Shown: one piece after another, positions 1 through 8,380 of the stretch | Numbering within the stretch: position 1 is the first letter of the stretch | Layout: each line of letters starts with the position of its first letter | Assembly: GCF_014202035.1 (NCBI RefSeq) | Contig: NZ_JACHFR010000001.1 | Location: forward strand, 744,001-808,000 | Length of the DNA: 64,000 bases | Source of the DNA: Treponema rectale | GTDB lineage: Bacteria > Spirochaetota > Spirochaetia > Treponematales > Treponemataceae | Direction of reading: 5' to 3' | Program-made: the position numbers and the translations under genes | The notes under the pieces: generated by a model | Told to the model about the DNA's origin: nothing | The model's database searches: none | What the model saw: only the letters and a program-made list of their open reading frames with translations

Positions 1-104
1 GGCCTCTCTTTAAGCTTAAATCAGTTTTAAGCATCACTACTATTAGTATGATTACTGCAACAGACTTGAGCTTTTCAAACTTCCTTAGTCGAATCATTTT
101 TAAA

Positions 105-359
105 TCAAAGCAAATATAAAGTTACAGTTTTTCTTGTACCGTTGTTCCTATCATCTTTGCACGAATTCAGTAAAGTCTTCATGGCCTTGTAATAATCAAC
201 AGTACGTTCAATGTCTTCTTTGTGCTCGGTACTTAAGCCAGCATGAAGCTTTATATCTTCCACAAGAGCCGCTGTATCTACAAGCCTTTCATTAAACATA
301 AGCCGTGAAGAATCCGTATAAACAAACCCTGAAAATGAAGGACTATAAAACAGTTTCAT
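105..359 (-). pseudogene. Truncated N-terminal nuclease-like fragment
   Basis: An 84-residue frame starting MKLFYSPSFSGFVYTD. An ATG at 359 with GGGAG about eight bases upstream is preferred over the longer frame that begins at 392. The opening resembles, from memory, the start of much larger PD-(D/E)XK nuclease proteins found in Bacteroidetes and spirochaetes, but no catalytic motif is present before the stop at 105. It therefore looks like the surviving N-terminus of a truncated gene. It lies directly behind the helicase gene and has its own promoter of the cas12a type (383-414). It could instead be a genuine small protein; the family assignment is weak. Confidence 0.4.
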
Positions 360-382
360 ATATGTAACTCCCATTTTTAGAT

Positions 383-414
383 ATTGTAACATGTTGTGGT
401 GTCACTGAACGGCA
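383..414 (-). promoter_or_regulatory. Promoter motif shared with cas12a (copy 1)
   Basis: Read on the minus strand this is TGCCGTT, three bases, TGACAC, six bases, then ATGTTACAAT, an extended -10 (TGn-TACAAT). The upstream half overlaps the last codons and stop of the helicase gene. The predicted transcript start is about 17 bases before the ATG of the downstream nuclease-like fragment. The same 32-bp geometry recurs at 8307-8338 and 19113-19144. Promoter function is inferred from that recurrence. Confidence 0.6.
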
Positions 415-3400
415 CTATTTTTATTTTCTTTACTCCAAGGACTCAAATTAATAAACAAATCTTTCATTTTTTGTATTTCTGAATCATCACAATTTGAGAA
501 GACATATTCCAATAGCTCTTCCTGCCGAGGCTGACCTAAAGTCATACGATACAATGATAAAATCTTTATCAAACGTTCATAACGAGTAATATCTGAACTC
601 ATAGGATAAATTGGAACTATGCGTTCTATCTTTATTTTTTGATTTTTACCAAAAACCCAGAATGGAATAAGTTCTGAGAAGTTTCCACCATTTTCTTTTT
701 CTTTGGCTTCTTCAAACATTTGATCCCAAACAGTTTTATCTTTATTAAAGATAAGGTTCCCATGAAGTTCTACAACATTTTGACGGATAGAAAGACATTT
801 ATATCTATTTATTCTTCCTTCTCGTTGTTCCAAATCTACCGGATTGCTTGGAAGGTTCCAGTGCATAATTTTTCTGCAATAATTATGGAAATCAAGTCCT
901 TCCTGTCCGATTGAAGTAGAGGCCAAAACAAAAGGCCTCAAAGGAGAATTGAATGCGTTACGAAGATTTTCTTTACGGTCACCAGTTCCTTTATCTGTAG
1001 ATTTTGAAAAACATACGGCAAAATGAGAACGCATTTTAATTCTTGAATCTCTAAACTTATCTTTACCCGTAACTTCTTTTTTAAATGCTTCAAAAGTATC
1101 AATTTCATAAGTTGCTGTATCAAGCATATTTAGGTTCTTGATAATATCTTCCTGAAAATTATCTTTTCCTCGATACATTAGATGTATATATTCATCCAGC
1201 ATTCCTTGGAAACAGCCATTAATACAGTACCTATATACTCTGCTCAAATAATTTCCTGTATCGTCTTCTTCGTTACTTTGATCTACATAATCTAATACTT
1301 CCATTGCTTCTGGAGTATTAAAATTCCTGATGAAAGCACGGCCAAATTCTGTAGCATTATACGATGGAGTCTTTATAAGCTCTCTGTTACTATCTGAATA
1401 AGGTCTGAAATTCTTACAAGAACGGTAGTAACAAGTTGAGAATGACCCCATGGCAACGTTTACCAAAAAATCACTTAAATCTTCTGGTTGTTTACCAAGA
1501 TTCATATTATTAAAGAGTTTTTCAACTTTTGCTATGCAGTTTTTATATCGCTTATCAGAATCCTTTTTTTCTTTGTTAGAATCTGATATATCTTCAGAAG
1601 AATCTTTTTCAGGTTCATCAGAGCCTTCATCAAAATCATCTATAATTTCATCAGGTTCATCATCTGATTCTTCAATTTCTATATCTTGTATAGAAGCATT
1701 TATTGTACTTAGCCAGTCATTCACATATTCTTTTGAATCTAAAAGAAAAAGCACCGCAACATACCAGTCATTACTATCTCCAGTTGATTCATATGATTTT
1801 AAAGTATTCAAGCGTTCAGAGATAATAGACTTTAATTCACCTTTTATTTCATTAATTGTTTTATTTGAATTCAGACATTCGATAGGATTGTATATCGATG
1901 CCAAATAATTTGATGGATATAATTCCGAAAAGAGTTGTTTGCCTCCTAACTTTTCAATTTCCAGTTTTAATCTGCCTGTATGTTTACTGAATGCTGAATA
2001 CTTTTTTTCATTCTCTTTTTTCCATGAACGGATTTTTCTTTCTTCTTCATAAGAAACTAATGTACTAATCATTTTAGGCACCATTTCCCATGATGAAAAT
2101 ACTAGAGTTTTAGAAAAGTTTTTTATATTTTTAAAGGCTCCATCAAGCTCATAATATGGTTTAGTTGGAGGACACCATAAAAGCATTTCAGCAGATTGTT
2201 CAAATACTTCTTCTTTTAACATTTTTAAACGAGCATTAACTTCTGGAAGCTCTTCATAGTTTTCAATTTGCTTCTTCTTTAGCCAAAGTAAAGGTTTGTT
2301 TGCTGCTTCAATATTTTTTTCTTCATTTTCACAGGCTTCCTTTATATTTTTCTTCAAAACATAATTTTCCATAAAAGACATAATGTATGGGCAACTTTTT
2401 ATGTAATCAACTGGAACATTCTGGGATTTACCACATTCCATTATTAATGTTTGAGCCTGTATATAAGACTGTATGTCTTCTTTTGTAACTTTAAGATATT
2501 CTTCTGGCTTAACACCTTTTACATCAATGAAATCTTCACCAGACATAACAGACAGTCGCTCTGTACGACATACGCCTTTGTACATTTCATTTTCCGCGAT
2601 TTCTTTTCTGTTTACAAGTAATTCAAAACCATTTGCCTGCGCAGTTTGCAAAGCATCTGAATATTCTTTCCATACTTTTTGGAATTCTTCTTTGTTTTTT
2701 TCAAATAAGAAATCCATTACCGTAAAAAACTCTTTATAGGGGTCATCATCTGAGCCATCATTCAGTTCTTCCATTGTTGAAAAAAGTTTATATGGTGTGG
2801 CTGATAACAAAAGAACTCTTGTTCGCGTTTTTTCGTCTTCATAATGCTCTTGCAGGAATCTTTGCGCCAACATACCTGCATCACTATCATTATCAATTTG
2901 AATAAGAGTATTAAATCGCTGGAATTCATCCATTATAATTAAATCAGGATTGAGCATGTCTGTGCTTATTCGAGCAAATGCTTTTCTAAGAGCAGTAATA
3001 ATCTGAATACGATAACACTTATTCTTGTCTGCACATTTAGAACACTTGGAGCGTAATTGACAATGATTCTTATTTATTAGCTTTACTGTTCGTAATATTA
3101 CATCAAATAGATTTTCAGTTTTGGAATCAATTTCTATTTTATCTTTACGAAGCTCAGCAATAATTGAGTACGGATAATTTTTTTTATATTTACAATTATC
3201 TAATCTAAAATCAGATTTTTTATAATCTTTAAGGACTTCTTTCAATGCCTCCTTTTTTTTCGTGACTTGATTACGCCATGTCTTTGGAGAGCACGAGAGC
3301 ATTAATAATTTTCCTAATTCGTGATTAAATTTATATTCACTAAACTCTTCTGCATATAATAAAGTTGCATAAATCAATGCCCTTTCATTTACATTACCAC

Positions 3401-3860
3401 CACCTGAAGTTTCAAACGATGTTCCAGGTGTTAATGGAATTAATTGAATATATTTATCTAAAACTTCGGGTTTTGTTTCTGATTGCATAACACTTAAGTG
3501 CTGCATTGATAGTCTTGTATCTTCTACCTGAGGATTTGTATTTAAAATATCCAGAGTTTTAATATTTTGTTTTGCAATAGCCTGATTTGAACATATATAC
3601 ACTACCTTAAAAAGGGGATCCTCTTCTTCTAATCTAATTTTGGCAACTTTGGCAATTGTTCCCTTAGCTATCATGGTTTTCCCCATGCCAACTTCATCTG
3701 CAACTAGAATTCTATTCTGAGGTTTTATTTTATTCCTATAATGAAAATCTATGCGAGATACCGTTGCCTTTTGAAAATCCTTCAACGAATTATAAGTTTG
3801 TTCTTCAACTGTATTTATTAATTGAATTTTATCCTGCATTTCTTTCTGAAACTTTGTCAT
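402..3860 (-). CDS. Large SF2/Snf2-like helicase of a candidate defence operon
   Basis: A 1152-residue protein, third gene of the minus-strand operon, starting 5 bases after the PLD gene. Visible motifs are a Walker A DEVGMGKT (Lys61), a DEFQ Walker B (Asp311), and a late motif VI QREGRINR (Gln1012), preceded by a segment containing STSIGQEGLDF. These are typical of SF2 helicases/translocases of the Snf2/RapA type. Between motifs I and II there is an unusually long insertion with a Cys cluster (CxxxCxxC...C) that could bind zinc. A strongly acidic Asp/Glu/Ser linker lies in the middle of the protein. Probably a DNA or RNA translocase working with the PLD-like nuclease; the biological role is inferred from context. 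Confidence 0.8.
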   Translation of the reverse strand: MTKFQKEMQDKIQLINTVEEQTYNSLKDFQKATVSRIDFHYRNKIKPQNRILVADEVGMGKTMIAKGTIAKVAKIRLEEEDPLFKVVYICSNQAIAKQNIKTLDILNTNPQVEDTRLSMQHLSVMQSETKPEVLDKYIQLIPLTPGTSFETSGGGNVNERALIYATLLYAEEFSEYKFNHELGKLLMLSCSPKTWRNQVTKKKEALKEVLKDYKKSDFRLDNCKYKKNYPYSIIAELRKDKIEIDSKTENLFDVILRTVKLINKNHCQLRSKCSKCADKNKCYRIQIITALRKAFARISTDMLNPDLIIMDEFQRFNTLIQIDNDSDAGMLAQRFLQEHYEDEKTRTRVLLLSATPYKLFSTMEELNDGSDDDPYKEFFTVMDFLFEKNKEEFQKVWKEYSDALQTAQANGFELLVNRKEIAENEMYKGVCRTERLSVMSGEDFIDVKGVKPEEYLKVTKEDIQSYIQAQTLIMECGKSQNVPVDYIKSCPYIMSFMENYVLKKNIKEACENEEKNIEAANKPLLWLKKKQIENYEELPEVNARLKMLKEEVFEQSAEMLLWCPPTKPYYELDGAFKNIKNFSKTLVFSSWEMVPKMISTLVSYEEERKIRSWKKENEKKYSAFSKHTGRLKLEIEKLGGKQLFSELYPSNYLASIYNPIECLNSNKTINEIKGELKSIISERLNTLKSYESTGDSNDWYVAVLFLLDSKEYVNDWLSTINASIQDIEIEESDDEPDEIIDDFDEGSDEPEKDSSEDISDSNKEKKDSDKRYKNCIAKVEKLFNNMNLGKQPEDLSDFLVNVAMGSFSTCYYRSCKNFRPYSDSNRELIKTPSYNATEFGRAFIRNFNTPEAMEVLDYVDQSNEEDDTGNYLSRVYRYCINGCFQGMLDEYIHLMYRGKDNFQEDIIKNLNMLDTATYEIDTFEAFKKEVTGKDKFRDSRIKMRSHFAVCFSKSTDKGTGDRKENLRNAFNSPLRPFVLASTSIGQEGLDFHNYCRKIMHWNLPSNPVDLEQREGRINRYKCLSIRQNVVELHGNLIFNKDKTVWDQMFEEAKEKENGGNFSELIPFWVFGKNQKIKIERIVPIYPMSSDITRYERLIKILSLYRMTLGQPRQEELLEYVFSNCDDSEIQKMKDLFINLSPWSKENKNSAVQ

Positions 3861-3865
3861 AATAC

Positions 3866-5761
3866 CTACTCCGAAATAGCCTGCTTGAATTCATTATAAA
3901 GCTGCTTAAAATCTTCACTTATTACTTCTGGATTTTTTATAAGTTCTAGGTCTTTCTGCAAACTTAATACTGCCTGAGGATTAGAAACGCTTGCCTTTAA
4001 TAAAGTTTCATATAGAGGCATTTGCGTATTAGTTATCTTCCAAGCCGATGATGTTTGTCTTAAATCATTCAATTCCAATTGAGTTGAAATAGAATCTGAA
4101 CTTAATAATAAAGTTACATATTCTGTAAAAGATTCTTTGTCTTTAATAATCTGATTTATAAGAAGACTGTCTCTTTCATCATAAGGAATATTATCTGTAG
4201 GAATTTTAATAAGACGTTCTATGCGAATAGCACCGTTACTATCTTTTTTTTCTGCTGATAATACATAGAATTCAGATATATTTGAAACCTCCAAATTTTC
4301 AAACAAGATTTCTGATGTTATTTCCTTAAAGATTTGAGTTGAAATTGGACTAATCATTATTTTTATACCATCAATTTGAGGATTTGAATCAAAATTTATC
4401 TTAATAGAATATTTATCCTCTACCTTAATAACATTTCCTTTTGCTTTGATATGCGAAATCTTTCTAACAGCTGATTCTATATCTTTCTGATTTTTTGAAT
4501 CTTCAGATTCTGCCACGTGCAATTCTGCTGGTACAAACATATTCTCTTTTTCTGTATTTAAATTCTTAAAGAATTTATCTACTGTCATAGAGCTGTGTGA
4601 AGTTCCTAATCTAATCAATAATTCATTATTCCATTTGAAAGCAGAATTTGTTGCATTTGCTGACCCAATAAATAATTCTTTTTCATCTTTTGATTCAGTG
4701 AGAAAGATTTTTGCATGAATATCGTGGAGTTTTTCTTCATTGGAAATACTTTCTTTATTTTGTTCCTCTTGTTCTACTTCAAGATCATCATTTATTTTTG
4801 AAGTTTCTCCAGTAATTGCATTAGGATTAAGTACATAAAAATCGATATCAGATAACTTGTCTGTATCTATTCCGTTAATAGAGTCCTGCCTTGTAATTAG
4901 TTTTATCCGTTTTTCTGTTGAATTCTTTTTTAACAAAGCCTTTTGAAGAGAAGTTAAAGTTTCTTTTGATAAGAAGGGAGACATAACAAGTATCTTTTTA
5001 TATCCTTCTTTATTATTTAAAATCGTTTTCTCAAATAATTTGCCATCTTTACGGAAAGTGTTTTCATAAAAAGGATAGATATCCCAGTCATCTTCATCAA
5101 AAATAGGATTATCAATACTAAATCCTACTTGTTCATTTTCCATATCTTTTATTAGTTCATCTATGATTTTTAATTGTTCTTGAGATATTTCAGATACTGT
5201 TTTCAAATAAAGCAAATAATCCAATATTGCCCTTGTTTTCTTAAAACTTCGTTCTGTCGCTCCTTTTCCTCTTCGTTCAGTAAAACTTTCTAGAACCAAA
5301 GAGATATCATAGCAGCGGTCATAAGAAATATTTCGACTAAGAACGATTAAACGATAAGAGTGTTCCTTTTTCTCGTTTGAAAACTGAAGAAGCCACATTT
5401 TTGGATGAAAAGACGGATATATGTCTCCAATTTGTTTTAACATTACAGGAATAATCATTTTCTCAAGAAGAATGGCAAATTCCTGATTTCTTGTTTTTAA
5501 GGTTTTTATTTGTCCCGGATCACAAAATACAACAAGTTTTTCAGAAAGATTTCGTAATGCTGTTAATGTACTTACTTTATTCTGAAATAAGCGACTGTTT
5601 ACATCATCTGAAAATGCTAAAGGAACCATACACGATACTAATGCAGAAATATCCAGAGAGTATGTTGTTGCTATAGCTTTTTCTAAAACAGGAAAATCTG
5701 ATGGAGGTGTTAAAATGTCACCATAAATAAGATGCTCTGATTTATTTCTGGGATTAAGCAT
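3866..5761 (-). CDS. Phospholipase D-like nuclease protein
   Basis: A 631-residue protein. The start at 5761 is chosen because GGAGGGGG lies just upstream and because it overlaps the stop of the preceding gene by only eight bases; the longer frame would intrude deep into that gene. There are two HxK motifs, FHPKMW (His119, Lys121, followed by SRNIS) and IHAKIF (His349, Lys351, followed by GSANAT). This is the bipartite arrangement of PLD-superfamily nucleases. The C-terminal 200 residues have no recognisable domain. It sits between the DUF6361-like protein and the helicase, so it is probably the effector nuclease. DISARM DrmC is also a PLD protein, but no DISARM methylase or DUF1998 gene is present here. 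Confidence 0.8.
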   Translation of the reverse strand: MLNPRNKSEHLIYGDILTPPSDFPVLEKAIATTYSLDISALVSCMVPLAFSDDVNSRLFQNKVSTLTALRNLSEKLVVFCDPGQIKTLKTRNQEFAILLEKMIIPVMLKQIGDIYPSFHPKMWLLQFSNEKKEHSYRLIVLSRNISYDRCYDISLVLESFTERRGKGATERSFKKTRAILDYLLYLKTVSEISQEQLKIIDELIKDMENEQVGFSIDNPIFDEDDWDIYPFYENTFRKDGKLFEKTILNNKEGYKKILVMSPFLSKETLTSLQKALLKKNSTEKRIKLITRQDSINGIDTDKLSDIDFYVLNPNAITGETSKINDDLEVEQEEQNKESISNEEKLHDIHAKIFLTESKDEKELFIGSANATNSAFKWNNELLIRLGTSHSSMTVDKFFKNLNTEKENMFVPAELHVAESEDSKNQKDIESAVRKISHIKAKGNVIKVEDKYSIKINFDSNPQIDGIKIMISPISTQIFKEITSEILFENLEVSNISEFYVLSAEKKDSNGAIRIERLIKIPTDNIPYDERDSLLINQIIKDKESFTEYVTLLLSSDSISTQLELNDLRQTSSAWKITNTQMPLYETLLKASVSNPQAVLSLQKDLELIKNPEVISEDFKQLYNEFKQAISE

Positions 5762-7019
5762 TGTTTTCCCCCTCCTGAATATCCTGTACATGTTTCTGAA
5801 CATTATTAAAACGATAGTCAAAACGTTCATATGTAAGTAATTTTTTTACATCATATTTATCTGGATGATTGATTTTTGCTCTTGTAGTTTTAAGGGATTT
5901 TTCTCTGTTTGTAATTAATAAATCAACTACAGAATAATCTCCTGTTGCACTTGCTTTAGGTAGTTCTGTTTTTAAATTTCTAAGAAAATCCCTCAGATTC
6001 TTGTTTTGAATCTTCATTACAAGAAAAGTCTTTTCAAGATTGAAATTAGTACATATTTGCGAAATTAGAGGTTCTATTTCTTCCCATTGTTTTCTTACAT
6101 CAATATTACAATTTTCAAAGTCTGCTTTTGCAAGAAGATAGTTATAGCGAAGCATAATAAGATAATAAAATTCATTTACTGCATTTGCCAAATCCAGCTT
6201 TTCTTTAATCTCTGCAGGAAAGCGTGTTTTATATGCTTCTGTAAAATCCTTAAAAGATAGATTTTTCAAATTAAGATCTTCCTTTAAGATAAAGGCTAAT
6301 AAACTATTCTTGGAATTTTCATTAGAGATTATTCTTTTTCTTAAATCTTTTGCTTCCTTTTTTGTTAGACCAATATTAATGTTATCCCTCCATTTGGGAT
6401 TATGAAAGTCCTTACTTATAGGATAATAAACTGAACCTCCTGCGTCTGAATCGTTCTGTTCATCAAAAGAATCTGTTGCAGCTGATTTTGAATTACTCTT
6501 GTTTTGAGCAATTCTGTAAAAATCTGCTAATAATTCAGAATATGTATAATTAGTAGAATATTTTGAATTTTCGAAAAAACCAAAAGTTCTTAATCCTGAC
6601 CAATAGATTACAATTGGTGTTCGTTCGACCCAATATTTTTCATCATCCTTTGATGAACCAATAACACCTTCTATTTCACTACTATCTTTAGCAACCTTCA
6701 TCAGTAAATTCTTGGTTTTCTTTTCTTCATCATCAATGTCTTTACGGATTTTCTTAATGAATGCAGCTGGATTCCCATGTGCAATCTCTTTACCCTCTGC
6801 ATATTTTTTCTGAAACTCGAAAAGCATGTAAGGAATTAAATAAAAATATTTTGAACGAGTATGAAGTGTCGATGTGCCTGGAAAAAAATCATTTGCAAAT
6901 GCATTCCTTATAGCACCAAACCCTAATTCATCTAATACACCAGGCTCATTTAATGAATGAATTATATTCATTGCATTACTTTTATCTTCTTTTGAAAAAT
7001 CAATCCATCCGAGTTGCAT
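5754..7019 (-). CDS. DUF6361-family protein, first gene of helicase-PLD operon
   Basis: A 421-residue soluble protein opening MQLGWIDFSKED, with a conserved-looking stretch on LDELGFGAIRNAF and FFPGTSTLHTRSKYF. I recognise this as the DUF6361 type, which has no known biochemical function. No catalytic motif, membrane segment or zinc cluster is seen. Its stop overlaps the PLD gene start, implying translational coupling. GGAG lies 12-15 bases upstream of the ATG, and an extended -10 sits at 7044-7049. In this context it may recognise targets or act as an adaptor for the nuclease-helicase pair; that is speculation. Confidence 0.75.
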   Translation of the reverse strand: MQLGWIDFSKEDKSNAMNIIHSLNEPGVLDELGFGAIRNAFANDFFPGTSTLHTRSKYFYLIPYMLFEFQKKYAEGKEIAHGNPAAFIKKIRKDIDDEEKKTKNLLMKVAKDSSEIEGVIGSSKDDEKYWVERTPIVIYWSGLRTFGFFENSKYSTNYTYSELLADFYRIAQNKSNSKSAATDSFDEQNDSDAGGSVYYPISKDFHNPKWRDNINIGLTKKEAKDLRKRIISNENSKNSLLAFILKEDLNLKNLSFKDFTEAYKTRFPAEIKEKLDLANAVNEFYYLIMLRYNYLLAKADFENCNIDVRKQWEEIEPLISQICTNFNLEKTFLVMKIQNKNLRDFLRNLKTELPKASATGDYSVVDLLITNREKSLKTTRAKINHPDKYDVKKLLTYERFDYRFNNVQKHVQDIQEGENNA

Positions 7020-7030
7020 TTTTTAATATT

Positions 7031-7049
7031 CTCCAACTTTGTTATTATA
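7031..7049 (-). promoter_or_regulatory. Promoter -10 and RBS of the helicase-PLD operon
   Basis: On the minus strand TGGTATAAT forms an extended -10 (TATAAT at 7049-7044) and GGAG (7034-7031) is the ribosome site for the gene at 7019. No good -35 is seen 17 bases upstream. An imperfect ACCAC/GTGGT inverted repeat flanks the -10 (about 7048-7073) and could be an operator. It does not match the cas12a-type motif. Confidence 0.5.
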
Positions 7050-7104
7050 CCACGACTTTATTCTTCTGTGGTCTTAATTCATACAAGCTACAATTCAATA
7101 TAGC

Positions 7105-7596
7105 TTAGATTTCTTTTAAGACTCTAATAATGTTTTCAATTTCATCAAATATTTCTGGCCAATTTCCTCTGAATTCAAAAATATTACCACCAGCTTTCTT
7201 AAATGGATCTAGAGATTTTTTTCTATCGTCTAATAACCATGAATCTGAAGAAGCATATTTTGCCTTGTCTTCTGGATTTTCAACGAAGATTACATTCTCC
7301 ATCGGAAAATGTGTATTCTTTTGTATCCATCGCATTTTTCCTTTTTTACCATCTTCAAAATCAATTGAGCTTAAAATGTATAATTCAATAACTTTTTCTT
7401 TTTTCCAATTATAAAGCCATTCAAAATATTTGCCTGCATCTGGCATCCAGTCCATTTCTTCCCAAAAACGTGGTCCCATTGCTTTAACTTTTTTCCAATC
7501 AACTTTGTTTTCTTTATCTGTACGCCAAAAGTTATATTTGTTCACTTGTGAGACAAAATCAACAATAGTTCCATCCATATCTAAATATAATTTCAT
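7105..7596 (-). CDS. HAD-superfamily phosphatase, 5'-nucleotidase-like
   Basis: A 163-residue protein beginning MKLYLDMDGTIVDF. DMDGT is the HAD nucleophile motif I (Asp6, Asp8). An ILSS stretch matches motif II (Ser), and WLLDDRKKS matches motif IV (paired Asp). The short length and small cap match deoxyribonucleotidase-like or phage-type HAD proteins. It probably dephosphorylates a small phosphometabolite or nucleotide; the substrate cannot be read from sequence. It stands alone upstream of the defence operon on the same strand, separated by 85 bases. Confidence 0.75.
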   Translation of the reverse strand: MKLYLDMDGTIVDFVSQVNKYNFWRTDKENKVDWKKVKAMGPRFWEEMDWMPDAGKYFEWLYNWKKEKVIELYILSSIDFEDGKKGKMRWIQKNTHFPMENVIFVENPEDKAKYASSDSWLLDDRKKSLDPFKKAGGNIFEFRGNWPEIFDEIENIIRVLKEI

Positions 7597-7971
7597 AATT
7601 TAATCCTTCTTCTTTCTAATTGCTCTTACTCTAAATTTTATAGATTTATTCCCGGTAATTCTTTCTGTAAAATAACATTCCCAACTTTAACTTTTTCATC
7701 TCGGGTATAGCAAAGATAATATCCAAATTGTAATCCTGATTTTTATCTGTTGTATTGTTATTGAACTCATATTAACCTCTATTATTATAGGACTTGAAAT
7801 TAAAATATTGCTAATTTCATACTAAAATAATTTTAATACACCCCCTGTAGTAAATAATACGACAGGGTAATTATTTTTTAATTAGAAACTGTAAAACTTC
7901 TCAATCATTGTTACGCTCATATTCTCTATACTATCTGTAAAACATAACATTTTGTTTGAACCACACGTTCG
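7597..7971 (-). other. AT-rich gap with a possible coding remnant
   Basis: No intact gene is seen. On the minus strand, about 7642-7743, a short open stretch reads like protein (GYYLCYTRDEKVKVGN and on to a stop) but has no start codon, so it may be a remnant. CCCTGT/ACAGGG arms around 7853-7876 form a weak hairpin without a T-run. Confidence 0.3.
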
Positions 7972-8274
7972 TTAAGCATAAACGCGTTTTTGTCTTCTTT
8001 CGTATTCTCTGTAAAAAACAGCTTCCCAGGCATAATTCTGAGAATCCATATCATACAAAGCCAAGTGGGTTACATGATAGAAACCGCAGTTCTTGCAGTA
8101 ATACTTACGGCGGGGAATTGATTTGGAATTGCCGTGTGCTGATTTTGCCCAGCGGCGATTTCCGACATAGACATGCCGCTTGCAACCGTTTATCACAAGA
8201 CCTGCTTCACGTTCTGTGTAGCATCTCTTTCCTGAGAAACCACAAACTACATAATTTCCATCAATTGTCTTCAT
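7972..8274 (-). CDS. Small zinc-ribbon protein under a cas12a-type promoter
   Basis: A basic 100-residue protein with a conserved-looking YYCKNCGFYHVTH segment (CxxC followed by H-x3-H spacing) near residues 63-75 and extra cysteines near the N-terminus (Cys12, Cys18, Cys31). The YxCxxCGxYHxT pattern is typical of small phage and plasmid zinc-finger proteins of unknown role, probably nucleic-acid binding. A GGGGG ribosome site precedes the ATG. It is transcribed divergently from the WYL regulator, and its promoter has the same 32-bp architecture as the cas12a promoter, so it may belong to the same regulon. Confidence 0.6.
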   Translation of the reverse strand: MKTIDGNYVVCGFSGKRCYTEREAGLVINGCKRHVYVGNRRWAKSAHGNSKSIPRRKYYCKNCGFYHVTHLALYDMDSQNYAWEAVFYREYERRQKRVYA

Positions 8275-8306
8275 GTTAAGCCCCCTTTTGCAGCTTTATG
8301 ATTTAC

Positions 8307-8338
8307 AGTTTAACATGCAATAGTGTCAATAAACGGCA
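8307..8338 (-). promoter_or_regulatory. Promoter motif shared with cas12a (copy 2)
   Basis: Minus-strand TGCCGTT, three bases, TGACAC, six bases, ATGTTAAACT (extended -10, TAAACT). It drives the 100-residue zinc-ribbon gene and lies in the divergent region upstream of the WYL regulator gene, the usual place for a regulator's own operator. The geometry is identical to 383-414 and 19113-19144. Confidence 0.65.
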
Positions 8339-8345
8339 TTATGAT

Positions 8346-8374
8346 TTGATTCTGGCAAAATTCCATGATAAAAT
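8346..8374 (+). promoter_or_regulatory. Promoter of the WYL regulator gene
   Basis: TTGATT, 17 bases, then TAAAAT preceded by TG (extended -10). The predicted transcript start falls at or next to the ATG at 8381, leaving no 5' leader and no Shine-Dalgarno site. Confidence 0.6.
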
Positions 8375-8380
8375 ATTTCC

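Noticed and set aside
1-97. Minus-strand frame starting MIRLRKFEKLKSVAV and running off the left edge
   Set aside because: Only about 32 codons are visible, without a ribosome site or recognisable family. It could be a gene start but cannot be supported.
1450-1908. Serine-rich plus-strand frame in the helicase gene
   Set aside because: It is the complement of the acidic linker codons (GAA/GAT/TCA runs), not an independent gene.
402-7019. Calling the operon DISARM
   Set aside because: A PLD protein and a helicase are present, but there is no methylase, no DUF1998 protein and no DrmE. The match is only at the level of general domain types.
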